A stretch of DNA of 31,675 bases from a virus. The stretch lies in IMG/VR virus record IMGVR_UViG_3300008952_000188, positions 1 through 31,675 of that record; one strand, given 5' to 3'. A model generated the notes under the pieces. It was not told the DNA's origin, made no database searches, and worked only from the letters and a program-made list of their open reading frames with translations. Position numbers and translations under genes: made by a program. Numbering within the stretch: the stretch's first letter is position 1; every line of letters begins with the position of its first letter. Shown in pieces: positions 26,536-31,675 of this stretch.

Positions 26536-27429
26536 TTAACCACCTAATAACTGTAGAATACTTCCAGACAATTGTTGTGCTTGAGCCATCAACGCCATCG
26601 TAGTCTGTTGTTGAATTTGCAATTGAGCAAGATTAGCCATTTCTGCAACTTCATCTAAATCTGTAAGTGTAGAAACGGATTCTTCATTCAACTCAACCAT
26701 TGTAGTAAGATGAGAAATTGTAAAATTAAATCTTTCAATTTCTGCAGTCGTACTTGAACGTTCTGTTTCTAACGTAGCAAGGGCCGCATCCAATCTCACA
26801 ATTGCATCTTCTGCAGCACCCTCAGAATCTACATTAGAACTGGCTATAGTAACTGTATCCCCAACAGACCATATTCCACCATTTCCGTTATCCGCACCGA
26901 CTAATGAATGATTTGCATCCAAAACAACATCATGAGTACCAATACCCAATCCTTCTAGAGTTAAATCCCCCAAAGAAATATCAACATTCTGGTCCTCCTT
27001 AGGACCACCAATCGTAACTTCTCTTGTACCAAAAGTTCCATCAAGTAATGAAGTTCCATCATATTCAGTATTAAGAGCTGTCCAATCAATTTCAGATGCT
27101 AGGTTATTATATTCATCAACTAGAGCTGCCCGAGCTACAGATGTTAACTGATCATCTTGAGCTTCATATGCAACCTCTCGCATTTTAACTACAATCGATT
27201 CAACTGAATTGGTTCCTGCAAGCGCAGATTCTAGCAAATCCTGATTTTGCTTAACAATACTATTAGCAGCTTTTAAACTACTAATTCGATTATTAGTCCG
27301 ACTAACTCTAACTTCATCATGTGAACTCAGTTCAGGTTTTCCTGATGCCAATCTCTGCATAGATTCTTCAATTTGTCTAGTCGCTTCCTGATATCTACTT
27401 AACGCTGTTGCAGTAATTCCACTTAACAT
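26536..27429 (-). CDS. Flagellin homologue encoded by the phage
   Basis: 297 residues from ATG 27429, which has GGAG 6 nt upstream; an in-frame ATG at 27447 is possible. Both conserved flagellin ends are present. N-terminal D0/D1: ALSRYQEATRQIEESMQRLA-SGK, RISSLKAANSIVKQNQDLLE, VVKMREVAYEAQDDQLTSVA, DEYNNLASEIDWTALNTEYD, GTSLLDGTF. C-terminal D1/D0: RLDAALATLETERSSTTAEI, RFNFTISHLTTMVELNEESV, AEMANLAQLQIQQQTTMALM, AQAQQLSGSILQLLGG. The central part (about 125-205) is short and beta-rich, like small flagellins with no large outer domains. Known role of flagellin: helical filament subunit secreted by the type III flagellar apparatus. In a phage it could be a virion filament, a decoy or a filament modifier; none is proven. 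It sits between a 70-residue ORF and gp33. Confidence 0.9.
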   Translation of the reverse strand: MLSGITATALSRYQEATRQIEESMQRLASGKPELSSHDEVRVSRTNNRISSLKAANSIVKQNQDLLESALAGTNSVESIVVKMREVAYEAQDDQLTSVARAALVDEYNNLASEIDWTALNTEYDGTSLLDGTFGTREVTIGGPKEDQNVDISLGDLTLEGLGIGTHDVVLDANHSLVGADNGNGGIWSVGDTVTIASSNVDSEGAAEDAIVRLDAALATLETERSSTTAEIERFNFTISHLTTMVELNEESVSTLTDLDEVAEMANLAQLQIQQQTTMALMAQAQQLSGSILQLLGG

Positions 27430-27470
27430 ACAATTCTCCGTTTTCATCTTTCATACACTTTATAAGGTTT

Positions 27471-27683
27471 TTAAACTGTTACATCTAAAATAGAACCCAT
27501 ATTTTTGGGTCCAGTCATCATACTAACATTTTCGTTAGTAGAAATATGTTTCTTCTCTCTTTCGTGAATAGACAACTGAGTTGCCAATTCTGCTCTTGAA
27601 GCCGCCTTTATTGATTGCACCTCCTGAAATACTCGATAATAGTCCATACTGGACATCTTTTGTAATCCGTAAGTATTAATCAT
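27471..27683 (-). CDS. Small protein between tmRNA and flagellin homologue
   Basis: 70 residues with a strong SD (AAGGAGGG, then TAAAAA before ATG 27683), so it is very probably translated. It is helical and polar (YYRVFQEVQSIKAASRAELA, TQLSIHEREKKHI), then Asn/Ser/Met-rich, ending MGSILDVTV. No membrane segment and no cysteine. I recognise no family. Its place immediately upstream of the flagellin homologue suggests a dedicated partner, for example a chaperone, export or assembly factor, or second filament component; this is inference only. Confidence 0.7.
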   Translation of the reverse strand: MINTYGLQKMSSMDYYRVFQEVQSIKAASRAELATQLSIHEREKKHISTNENVSMMTGPKNMGSILDVTV

Positions 27684-27719
27684 TTTTTACCCTCCTTAAA
27701 TCGTGGCGACTCTTATATC

Positions 27720-27952
27720 TCATCGGTGGCCGCCTCACCTTCCTATAATCGCTTGGATCTACTGTAGACACTTGGGATTATAGTAGGGGATTCTGTTGAC
27801 AGGTTCCCCATTGACCCCGGCATCACCTATTAGGCGGCCATGGCGTAATTTATAGTATTGCCTTTTACTTTTGTTATCCTTATTGGCGATAACGACCACA
27901 GGTAATCTCCCCACAACCATTGTCCCATCGGTCGAAATCCATGTACACCCCC
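27720..27952 (-). other. tmRNA coding piece with its helices
   Basis: Begins at G1 (27952). Helices seen: GTTATC/GATAAC (27893-27888 with 27878-27873), in the place of the pseudoknot before the tag. A 9-bp perfect helix pairs the end of the tag (27840-27832) with 27735-27727, like P5 of standard tmRNA. Inside it are GGGGA/TCCCC around CTGT..ACAG, and an 8-bp stem CTATAATC/GATTATAG (27783-27776 with 27750-27743). The 3' end is approximate. Confidence 0.75.
27827..27862 (-). other. tmRNA proteolysis tag reading frame
   Basis: Codons GGC AAT ACT ATA AAT TAC GCC ATG GCC GCC then TAA TAG give the candidate tag GNTINYAMAA, ending like the E. coli tag (NYALAA) with a hydrophobic-Ala-Ala end suited to ClpXP-type proteases. 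The resume codon is assumed to be GGC (Gly), preceded by AAAAGTAAAA; a start one or two codons earlier cannot be excluded. Confidence 0.75.
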
Positions 27953-27956
27953 ATAA

Positions 27957-28016
27957 TGGTGGAGGTGAGGGGAATCGAACCCCTGTCCCTAATGTCAACT
28001 GTTTATGGATCAACAA
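27957..28016 (-). other. tmRNA acceptor piece
   Basis: About 60 nt ending in encoded CCA at 27957, with T-stem, canonical T-loop TTCGATT and the 3' strand of the acceptor stem. The 5' boundary is set only by the end of the preceding gene (stop at 28017-28019) and may lie a few bases either way. Confidence 0.75.
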
Positions 28017-28415
28017 TTACAAGTCCTTAATTCTATTTCTAAGTTCTGTGCTAGACCAACCATGATCTCTACTAAAATATTTAATTGGACCAAGTCCAAA
28101 ACCAGTTATTTCCTCAGGAGACTTATTTTCATAATCAGAACCCAAAAATCTTATGTCCCACTTTATCCATTCTAACCAATTATACAATTCTTCTTCTGTT
28201 TGATATACTAAAATATCATTAACATACTTACAACCTTCAAGTTGAATTTTTCTTTCAAATAAAGACTGAATCGGTTTATTTTTCTCTTTACGATCAACAC
28301 TAGGATCTTCCTGTAACATGACAACTAGTGTATCGCAATTATCTCTACAATCCTTTAAAAAAAGGACATGTCCTGCATGAAATAAATCAAACGCTCCGCA
28401 AGTTATACCTTTCAC
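28017..28415 (-). CDS. Cytidylyltransferase-like nucleotidyltransferase
   Basis: 132 residues from a GTG at 28415 with AAGGG about 8 nt upstream. HxGH signature in ITCGAFDLFHAGHVLFLKDC (HAGH at 13-16), central RKIQLEGCKYVNDILVY, DIRFLGSDYENKS, and C-terminal SSTELRNRI (121-129), the ISSTxIR-type motif. This is the glycerol-3-phosphate cytidylyltransferase/HldE adenylyltransferase superfamily (PF01467). Known reaction: transfer of CMP or AMP to a sugar- or polyol-phosphate, producing an activated donor for surface polymers. CTP versus ATP and the substrate cannot be read. It follows a good sigma70 promoter and directly precedes the tmRNA, suggesting cotranscription. Confidence 0.8.
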   Translation of the reverse strand: MKGITCGAFDLFHAGHVLFLKDCRDNCDTLVVMLQEDPSVDRKEKNKPIQSLFERKIQLEGCKYVNDILVYQTEEELYNWLEWIKWDIRFLGSDYENKSPEEITGFGLGPIKYFSRDHGWSSTELRNRIKDL

Positions 28416-28443
28416 AATGTTTACCCTTTTTTATTATAACTAT

Positions 28444-28472
28444 ATTATACCATATAAAACTTGAATTGGCAA
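28444..28472 (-). promoter_or_regulatory. Sigma70-type promoter for cytidylyltransferase and tmRNA
   Basis: Minus strand: -35 TTGCCA (28472-28467), exactly 17 bp, -10 TATAAT (28449-28444) with extended-10 TGG just upstream. It lies in the 71-bp gap after the oxygenase gene. The start would be near 28437, about 22 nt before the GTG. It is the best promoter match in the window and shares its -35 and spacing with the gp32 promoter. Confidence 0.8.
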
Positions 28473-28486
28473 GCTAAAAGAACAAT

Positions 28487-29038
28487 TTATTTTTTCAATT
28501 CCCTATCCCACAAATTCATAACAAAAGTATGACGCTCCCCCGAAAAAATTTCAGAAACTCCATGAAACAAATTTCCTGGATCCAACACTATTAATCTATT
28601 ATGTTTATATGAAATTTTTTCATAACATCTATCATCGAATTTGTGGAAATCATATGGTTTAGTCCCATATTTTTCATCAACAAAATAATGATATCCACCA
28701 TCCACAACAGAATATTTTGGATAAGTAATTATACTACATTTTGGATGAACCATAATATTTTCACTATTCCAAAGATCTTCATCTTTATCTTGGTGCATTT
28801 TCAATTCTCCACCTTTCACTCTAGTAGCCCACCAATACTCAACACCCTTATATTCATCCCGATTAACAATTCCCAATTTATTTAAAGTTATATCAATATA
28901 CTGTTCTTTCAGTGTACAATTTCTAGTATCAAAATCCCACCACATCATATCAGAATGAGAACCACCTTCACTCATGGGATTAGCATCAAAGAAATTTTCA
29001 CCAATATCCATAACCTTAAAATTGTCCATCACTATCAT
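28487..29038 (-). CDS. 2-oxoglutarate/Fe(II)-dependent oxygenase-like protein
   Basis: 183 residues from ATG 29038, chosen because GGAGG (29049-29045) lies 6 nt upstream; a GTG at 29056 would put that site inside the gene. The iron-binding triad is visible: H82 and D84 in LKMHQDKDED, and H159 in NLFHGVSEIFSGERHTFVMN, with R169 ten residues later for 2-oxoglutarate. Family knowledge: hydroxylation or demethylation of nucleic acid, protein or small molecule; such proteins are common in T4-like marine phages with unknown substrates. The start overlaps the 3' end of the upstream membrane-protein gene. Confidence 0.8.
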   Translation of the reverse strand: MIVMDNFKVMDIGENFFDANPMSEGGSHSDMMWWDFDTRNCTLKEQYIDITLNKLGIVNRDEYKGVEYWWATRVKGGELKMHQDKDEDLWNSENIMVHPKCSIITYPKYSVVDGGYHYFVDEKYGTKPYDFHKFDDRCYEKISYKHNRLIVLDPGNLFHGVSEIFSGERHTFVMNLWDRELKK

Positions 29039-29399
29039 AATCTTCCTCCAATTCACTGTTATCCCAACCTATGGGATCATGCATATAATCCGAACATTTC
29101 CTACGTCGACGTTCCTTCTTTATACGTTTACGTTCCGCTTTAGTTTCTTCTTTATGTATTTCATCTTGTTCAACCATAAGGTCTTGCACAACTGCACCCA
29201 CACGACCAAATTTTAATAACAAAGCAAATACTCCAGCTGCACCAGCACCCCCAACACCCATCATAACTTCTTCACCTATTCCCTCAAACTCACTTAATAT
29301 CGGAAGTAATAAAGAGATAGTAGAACTAACTCCAGCATACTTATGCCAATCAGCTTTATGAGTTTCATTAACTCTATCTGCCATATGAGCTTTTGACAT
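29016..29399 (-). CDS. Small membrane protein B, basic C-terminus
   Basis: 127 residues from ATG 29399; an internal ATG at 29384 is possible. Two hydrophobic segments: about 22-38 (YAGVSSTISLLLPILSEF) and 45-64 (VMMGVGGAGAAGVFALLLKF). A cytosolic-type tail follows, rich in Glu/Lys/Arg (EETKAERKRIKKERRRRK), then an acidic end. The segment GIGEEV...VGGAGAAG...LLKF resembles LGENV...VGGGTGFG...VVKF of the upstream gene, suggesting the two are paralogues. Holin-like or envelope roles are possible, but no known family is recognised. It begins 1 bp after the neighbouring stop codon. Confidence 0.65.
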   Translation of the reverse strand: MSKAHMADRVNETHKADWHKYAGVSSTISLLLPILSEFEGIGEEVMMGVGGAGAAGVFALLLKFGRVGAVVQDLMVEQDEIHKEETKAERKRIKKERRRRKCSDYMHDPIGWDNSELEEDYDSDGQF

Positions 29400-29400
29400 G

Positions 29401-29685
29401 TCAATGTTCCAATTCCGCCTCCAATCCGGCTTCTAACTCTACTGCTTCTGCCATAAGAAATTTAACAACAAAAAAGACAACTATTCCAAATCCCGTTCCG
29501 CCACCTACAACTTCCACGACATTCTCGCCCAATAGTTCTAAGGTATCCAAAGCAGCAGTTCCCAACATCCCAGTCACCCCAACCCCAGTGAGTCCAGATA
29601 TCTGAGACTTATCCTTAATAGTTTGCGGATCTTTATTTACCTTATTAACTAATTCCTTATGTGGATCCAACTGTTTCTGGTTCAT
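29401..29685 (-). CDS. Small membrane protein A
   Basis: 94 residues. Polar N-terminus (QLDPHKELVNKVNKDPQTIK), then Gly-rich LTGVGVTGMLGTAALDTLEL (about 30-50) and a strong hydrophobic segment GFGIVVFFVVKFLMAEAV (about 64-81), ending in an acidic amphipathic helix (ELEAGLEAELEH). Its start lies inside the 3' end of the upstream coiled-coil gene (29657-29685 overlap, different frame). Size and topology would fit a holin or antiholin-like protein, without direct evidence. Confidence 0.65.
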   Translation of the reverse strand: MNQKQLDPHKELVNKVNKDPQTIKDKSQISGLTGVGVTGMLGTAALDTLELLGENVVEVVGGGTGFGIVVFFVVKFLMAEAVELEAGLEAELEH

Positions 29686-30091
29686 GTCTAGTTATCATCA
29701 ATATCCTTTTAACTTGTTCCTCTATCACAGCTTTCCTATTAGGCCAATGTATATATGGATTCTCATCCGAATCTCTAGCTAAATTCATTAATAAAGGAAT
29801 TGTCAATTTCTCTAATGATTTAAATTTATTTTCATTTTGTGCCTCTAACTCAGATTCCCTTTCTTCTAGCCTAGAATCAAATTTTTGTTTCGATACTAAC
29901 AGCACTTCTTCAATTTTATTTTCTATATCAACCAACTTTTGTGAAACACCTTCAGAACTAGCAGAAACCTTTTCCAATTTTTCAGTTTGAATTTTAGTTT
30001 GATCTACCTGATCCGTACTTACCGATTGTATTCCAAAATCAAAATTCATATCGAATTCTTCAAAATCGAAATTGAAATCTTTAACGTCCAT
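29657..30091 (-). CDS. Conserved T4-like phage coiled-coil protein
   Basis: 144 residues. The N-terminus is an unusual acidic/aromatic repeat (FNFDFEEFDMNFDFG, about 6-20), possibly a peptide docking motif. Residues about 40-95 are coiled coil (VDIENKIEEVLLVSKQKFDS, RLEERESELEAQNENKFKSL). The C-terminus has IPLLMNLARDSDENPYIHWP-NRKAVIEEQVKRILMITR, a PYI-WPNR signature I recognise from hypothetical proteins of marine T4-like phages. Function unknown. It starts directly at the nuclease stop (1 bp apart), so it probably works in the same operon. Confidence 0.75.
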   Translation of the reverse strand: MDVKDFNFDFEEFDMNFDFGIQSVSTDQVDQTKIQTEKLEKVSASSEGVSQKLVDIENKIEEVLLVSKQKFDSRLEERESELEAQNENKFKSLEKLTIPLLMNLARDSDENPYIHWPNRKAVIEEQVKRILMITRHEPETVGST

Positions 30092-30760
30092 TTATTCTCC
30101 CTCTCTTATGTAGTAGTCGTCTATTACTTTAGACAATGAATCAGCCCATGTATCACGATGTTCAACAAATACTTGAGGCTTTGCACCATCCACTGTGATG
30201 ATAACAACTAACTGTCTTATAGGTATACCTGTCCGTTCTTCCCACATAATTGCATACCCACAACATTGCATAAAATAACCATATATCCATTCCTTTCTTT
30301 TAACTCGATTAGAAGTCTTAAAATCCACTACTGATAATTCCCCATCAAATTGCCCAACCAAATCTACTCTACCAGCAATTTTCAAATGATCAGAATACAT
30401 AGAAACTTCCTGAGCATACACATCACCAATATAAGTATCTAATATATTTTTGATTGAAGAAAAGGATTCAATCACATTAGGCATAACACCTTCAAATATT
30501 CCTTCTTTATTATTTATGTAATTTTCAATTAAGGTGTGGACAGCTGTTCCTCTTCTGGAAGCAATACCAGAAATTTTATTAGCCTCCTTTTCTCCTACCC
30601 GTTTTCTCCAGTCATCAAGACCCTTTTGTTTTTTGGGATCTGACCCTAAAACAGTAGTTATAGAAGGATAAAAATTCTCACCACATTCATAAAACCTTTT
30701 ACCATCAACATTTTTTGTACTCAAATCAGGTATATCATAATTCAAATGTTTAAAGTTCAT
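30092..30760 (-). CDS. PD-(D/E)XK family nuclease
   Basis: 222 residues from ATG 30760 (MNFKHLNYD), preferred over upstream in-frame starts that would overlap the epimerase by over 100 bp. Catalytic pattern: RRGTAVHTLIENY (H75), AQEVSMYSDHLKIAGRVDLV (E118, D133) and LSVVDFKTSNR (D146, K148), then YGYFMQCCGYAIMWEERTG with the conserved Gln-x-x-x-Tyr-type helix of Cas4/RecB-like nucleases. No 4Fe-4S cysteine set is seen. Known roles of relatives: exonuclease in recombination or degradation of host DNA. The 11-bp overlap with the epimerase end implies coupled translation. Confidence 0.82.
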   Translation of the reverse strand: MNFKHLNYDIPDLSTKNVDGKRFYECGENFYPSITTVLGSDPKKQKGLDDWRKRVGEKEANKISGIASRRGTAVHTLIENYINNKEGIFEGVMPNVIESFSSIKNILDTYIGDVYAQEVSMYSDHLKIAGRVDLVGQFDGELSVVDFKTSNRVKRKEWIYGYFMQCCGYAIMWEERTGIPIRQLVVIITVDGAKPQVFVEHRDTWADSLSKVIDDYYIREGE

Positions 30761-31583
30761 ATTCCCACTCACCCCTTCTAATGTATTCACCATATTCTTT
30801 TGCACCCTCTTCCGTTGTATAAGAAGGTTTCCATCCAAACATATAATTGTTCGTGTTTGAACAAGTATACTTTTGTATATTTTCATGTGGGCAATCTATC
30901 ACTGGAATTTTTTCCCAATCAGGATAAGCATAACTTATAAGAGTTCTAGCATCGGTAGCAACTCCAGTACCAACTTCAAAACTTCCACTTGAAGTCATAT
31001 GTTGAAGTGCATAAACATTTGCACCGACAACATCCGTTATATAAATATAATCCCTAGATAAACCTTTAAACAATGAAAAATTCTTATTCATATAAGCCTG
31101 TAATACAACCGAAGCTATATTTTTTTTATGTTTTTCTCCATGACCAAAGACATTAAAATATCTTAATGCTATGAACTTTGTTTTACTATGATTAAAATAA
31201 GAAAGTCCATAATCTTCACTAACCAACTTAGACCATCCATAATGAGTGTGGGGAAAACCATCATTGCCATATATAGACGAAGTAGAAGAAAATATAAATT
31301 TTGGAACTTCATATTCATACGCAAACTGCATTACTTGTTTCGTCAAATAATAATTATCTTCCCAAATATCAGGTTTCATATATTGAACATCAGTATTTGC
31401 CCCGTTATGAAAAACTCCGTCGATATCTCCAGGTCTAACCAAAGGATCCATCCACAAATTACATAAATCCTGTTTCCATGTTTCCTTTTCTATAGTTATT
31501 ATATCATACCCCATTTGAAGTATTCGTCTTTTAAGTTGACCACCGACAAATCCATTAGTCCCAGTCATTATAATTTTTTTCAT
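30750..31583 (-). CDS. HldD-like NAD(P)-dependent sugar epimerase
   Basis: 277 residues (E. coli HldD: 310). Rossmann start IIMTGTNGFVGGQL with GxxGxxG at 8-14; FSSTSSIYG (about 98-106); catalytic YGWSK (Y115, K119). RYFNVFGHGEKHKKNIASVV then FKGLSRDYIYITDVVGANVY and SGSFEVGTG follow HldD (YFNVYGPREGHKGSMASV, RDFVYVGDVADVN, GIFNLGTG) very closely. Known reaction of HldD: ADP-D-glycero- to ADP-L-glycero-D-manno-heptose. Substrate here is inferred. SD AAAGGAG before ATG 31583. The GT9-like, cytidylyltransferase-like and phosphomannomutase-like genes elsewhere in the window could act in the same glycan pathway. Confidence 0.82.
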   Translation of the reverse strand: MKKIIMTGTNGFVGGQLKRRILQMGYDIITIEKETWKQDLCNLWMDPLVRPGDIDGVFHNGANTDVQYMKPDIWEDNYYLTKQVMQFAYEYEVPKFIFSSTSSIYGNDGFPHTHYGWSKLVSEDYGLSYFNHSKTKFIALRYFNVFGHGEKHKKNIASVVLQAYMNKNFSLFKGLSRDYIYITDVVGANVYALQHMTSSGSFEVGTGVATDARTLISYAYPDWEKIPVIDCPHENIQKYTCSNTNNYMFGWKPSYTTEEGAKEYGEYIRRGEWEYEL

Positions 31584-31585
31584 AA

Positions 31586-31675
31586 TTATTCTCCTTTAAT
31601 AATATAAGAATCAGACTTGTCCCATTGAGAAAAAAGCGGGGGCAGATAACCACCACTACAAAAACCATCTCCACG
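31586..31675 (-). CDS. C-terminal fragment of an upstream gene
   Basis: On the minus strand a frame open from the window edge ends at TAA 31588-31586, 2 bp before the epimerase ATG, and its last codons (AAA GGA GAA) hold the epimerase ribosome site. The 29 visible residues (RGDGFCSGGYLPPLFSQWDK, then SDSYIIKGE) are too few to name it. Tight spacing suggests the same sugar operon. Confidence 0.4.
   Translation of the reverse strand, partial: RGDGFCSGGYLPPLFSQWDKSDSYIIKGE

Larger units (their letters stand above)
27720..28016 (-). ncRNA. ssrA: tmRNA precursor (ssrA), circularly permuted two-piece type
   Basis: On the minus strand the usual 3' end of tmRNA comes first: T-arm AGGGG-TTCGATT-CCCCT (27984-27968), CACCTCC (27967-27961), discriminator A and CCA (27959-27957). 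Only 4 nt (27956-27953) later the usual 5' end begins: GGGGGTG (27952-27946) then TACATGGATTTCGAC. The seven acceptor pairs include G3-U70, the alanyl-tRNA synthetase identity pair. A tag frame ending in two stops lies at 27862-27827. This order is the permuted form known from alphaproteobacteria and some cyanobacteria and betaproteobacteria. Role: frees stalled ribosomes and tags products. Outer ends are approximate; the gene starts right after the cytidylyltransferase stop and probably shares its promoter. Confidence 0.92.

Noticed and set aside
27451-27470. CTTATAAAG upstream of the flagellin homologue as a late promoter
   Set aside because: Only a partial match to TATAAATA in A+T-rich DNA; not strong enough to list.
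27961-27990. A normal tRNA gene suggested by the T-arm and acceptor sequence
   Set aside because: There is no anticodon arm upstream; the 5' half found downstream has the tmRNA GGATTTCGAC signature instead.
27759-28016. 85-residue open frame on the minus strand across the tmRNA
   Set aside because: It runs through the acceptor stem, T-arm and tag of the tmRNA in a frame different from the tag, has no ribosome site and no family look.
29661-29990. 109-residue plus-strand frame
   Set aside because: Antisense to the conserved coiled-coil protein, no ribosome site and no recognisable features.

Overview
The window looks like part of the genome of a T4-type myovirus (contractile-tailed phage). 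It is A+T-rich, roughly two thirds by eye. It carries most of a T4-style baseplate and tail-hub gene set and the T4-order replication/late-transcription block gp33-gp59-gp32. Three traits point to a marine T4-like phage, probably infecting an alphaproteobacterium (SAR11-like or a relative): a cysteine-free gp32, a DUF4815 structural giant, and a two-piece (circularly permuted) tmRNA gene. The host is an inference. No photosynthesis genes typical of cyanophages are visible.

Layout. Positions 1-2782 (minus) hold a collagen-like tail fibre/adhesin cut by the window edge, a phosphomannomutase-like HAD protein and a GT9-like glycosyltransferase. Positions 2794-19107 (minus) form one tightly packed late morphogenesis operon. 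In transcription order it holds gp48-, gp53-, gp27-, gp5-, gp25-, gp6-, gp7-like and gp8-type baseplate proteins, a 2236-residue DUF4815 protein and a small coiled-coil protein. A 45-bp divergent region (19108-19152) with a palindromic T4-late-promoter motif separates this from a plus-strand operon at 19153-24058: gp4, a conserved morphogenesis protein, a gp54/gp19-fold protein, gp26, a 66-residue protein and the tape measure. A bidirectional terminator at 24062-24086 closes it.

From 24092 to the right edge everything is on the minus strand again. In transcription order from the right edge there is a fragment of an unknown gene, an HldD-like epimerase, a PD-(D/E)XK nuclease, a coiled-coil protein, two small related membrane proteins, a 2OG-Fe(II) oxygenase, a sigma70-type promoter, a cytidylyltransferase-like protein and the permuted tmRNA. 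These are followed by a 70-residue protein, a flagellin homologue, gp33, gp59, gp32 with its own promoter and terminator, and a signal-anchored basic protein.

How it fits together: the two central operons build the baseplate, tail tube start and tape measure. gp33/gp59/gp32 link replication to late transcription. Scattered sugar enzymes (epimerase, cytidylyltransferase, GT9 transferase, phosphomannomutase-like) suggest phage-directed modification of a surface glycan or LPS. The most unusual items are the phage flagellin homologue and the permuted tmRNA, only about 270 bp apart. Next come the palindromic divergent late promoter that would make gp4 mRNA leaderless, and a possible -1 frameshift cassette joining gp26 to the next ORF ahead of the tape measure.
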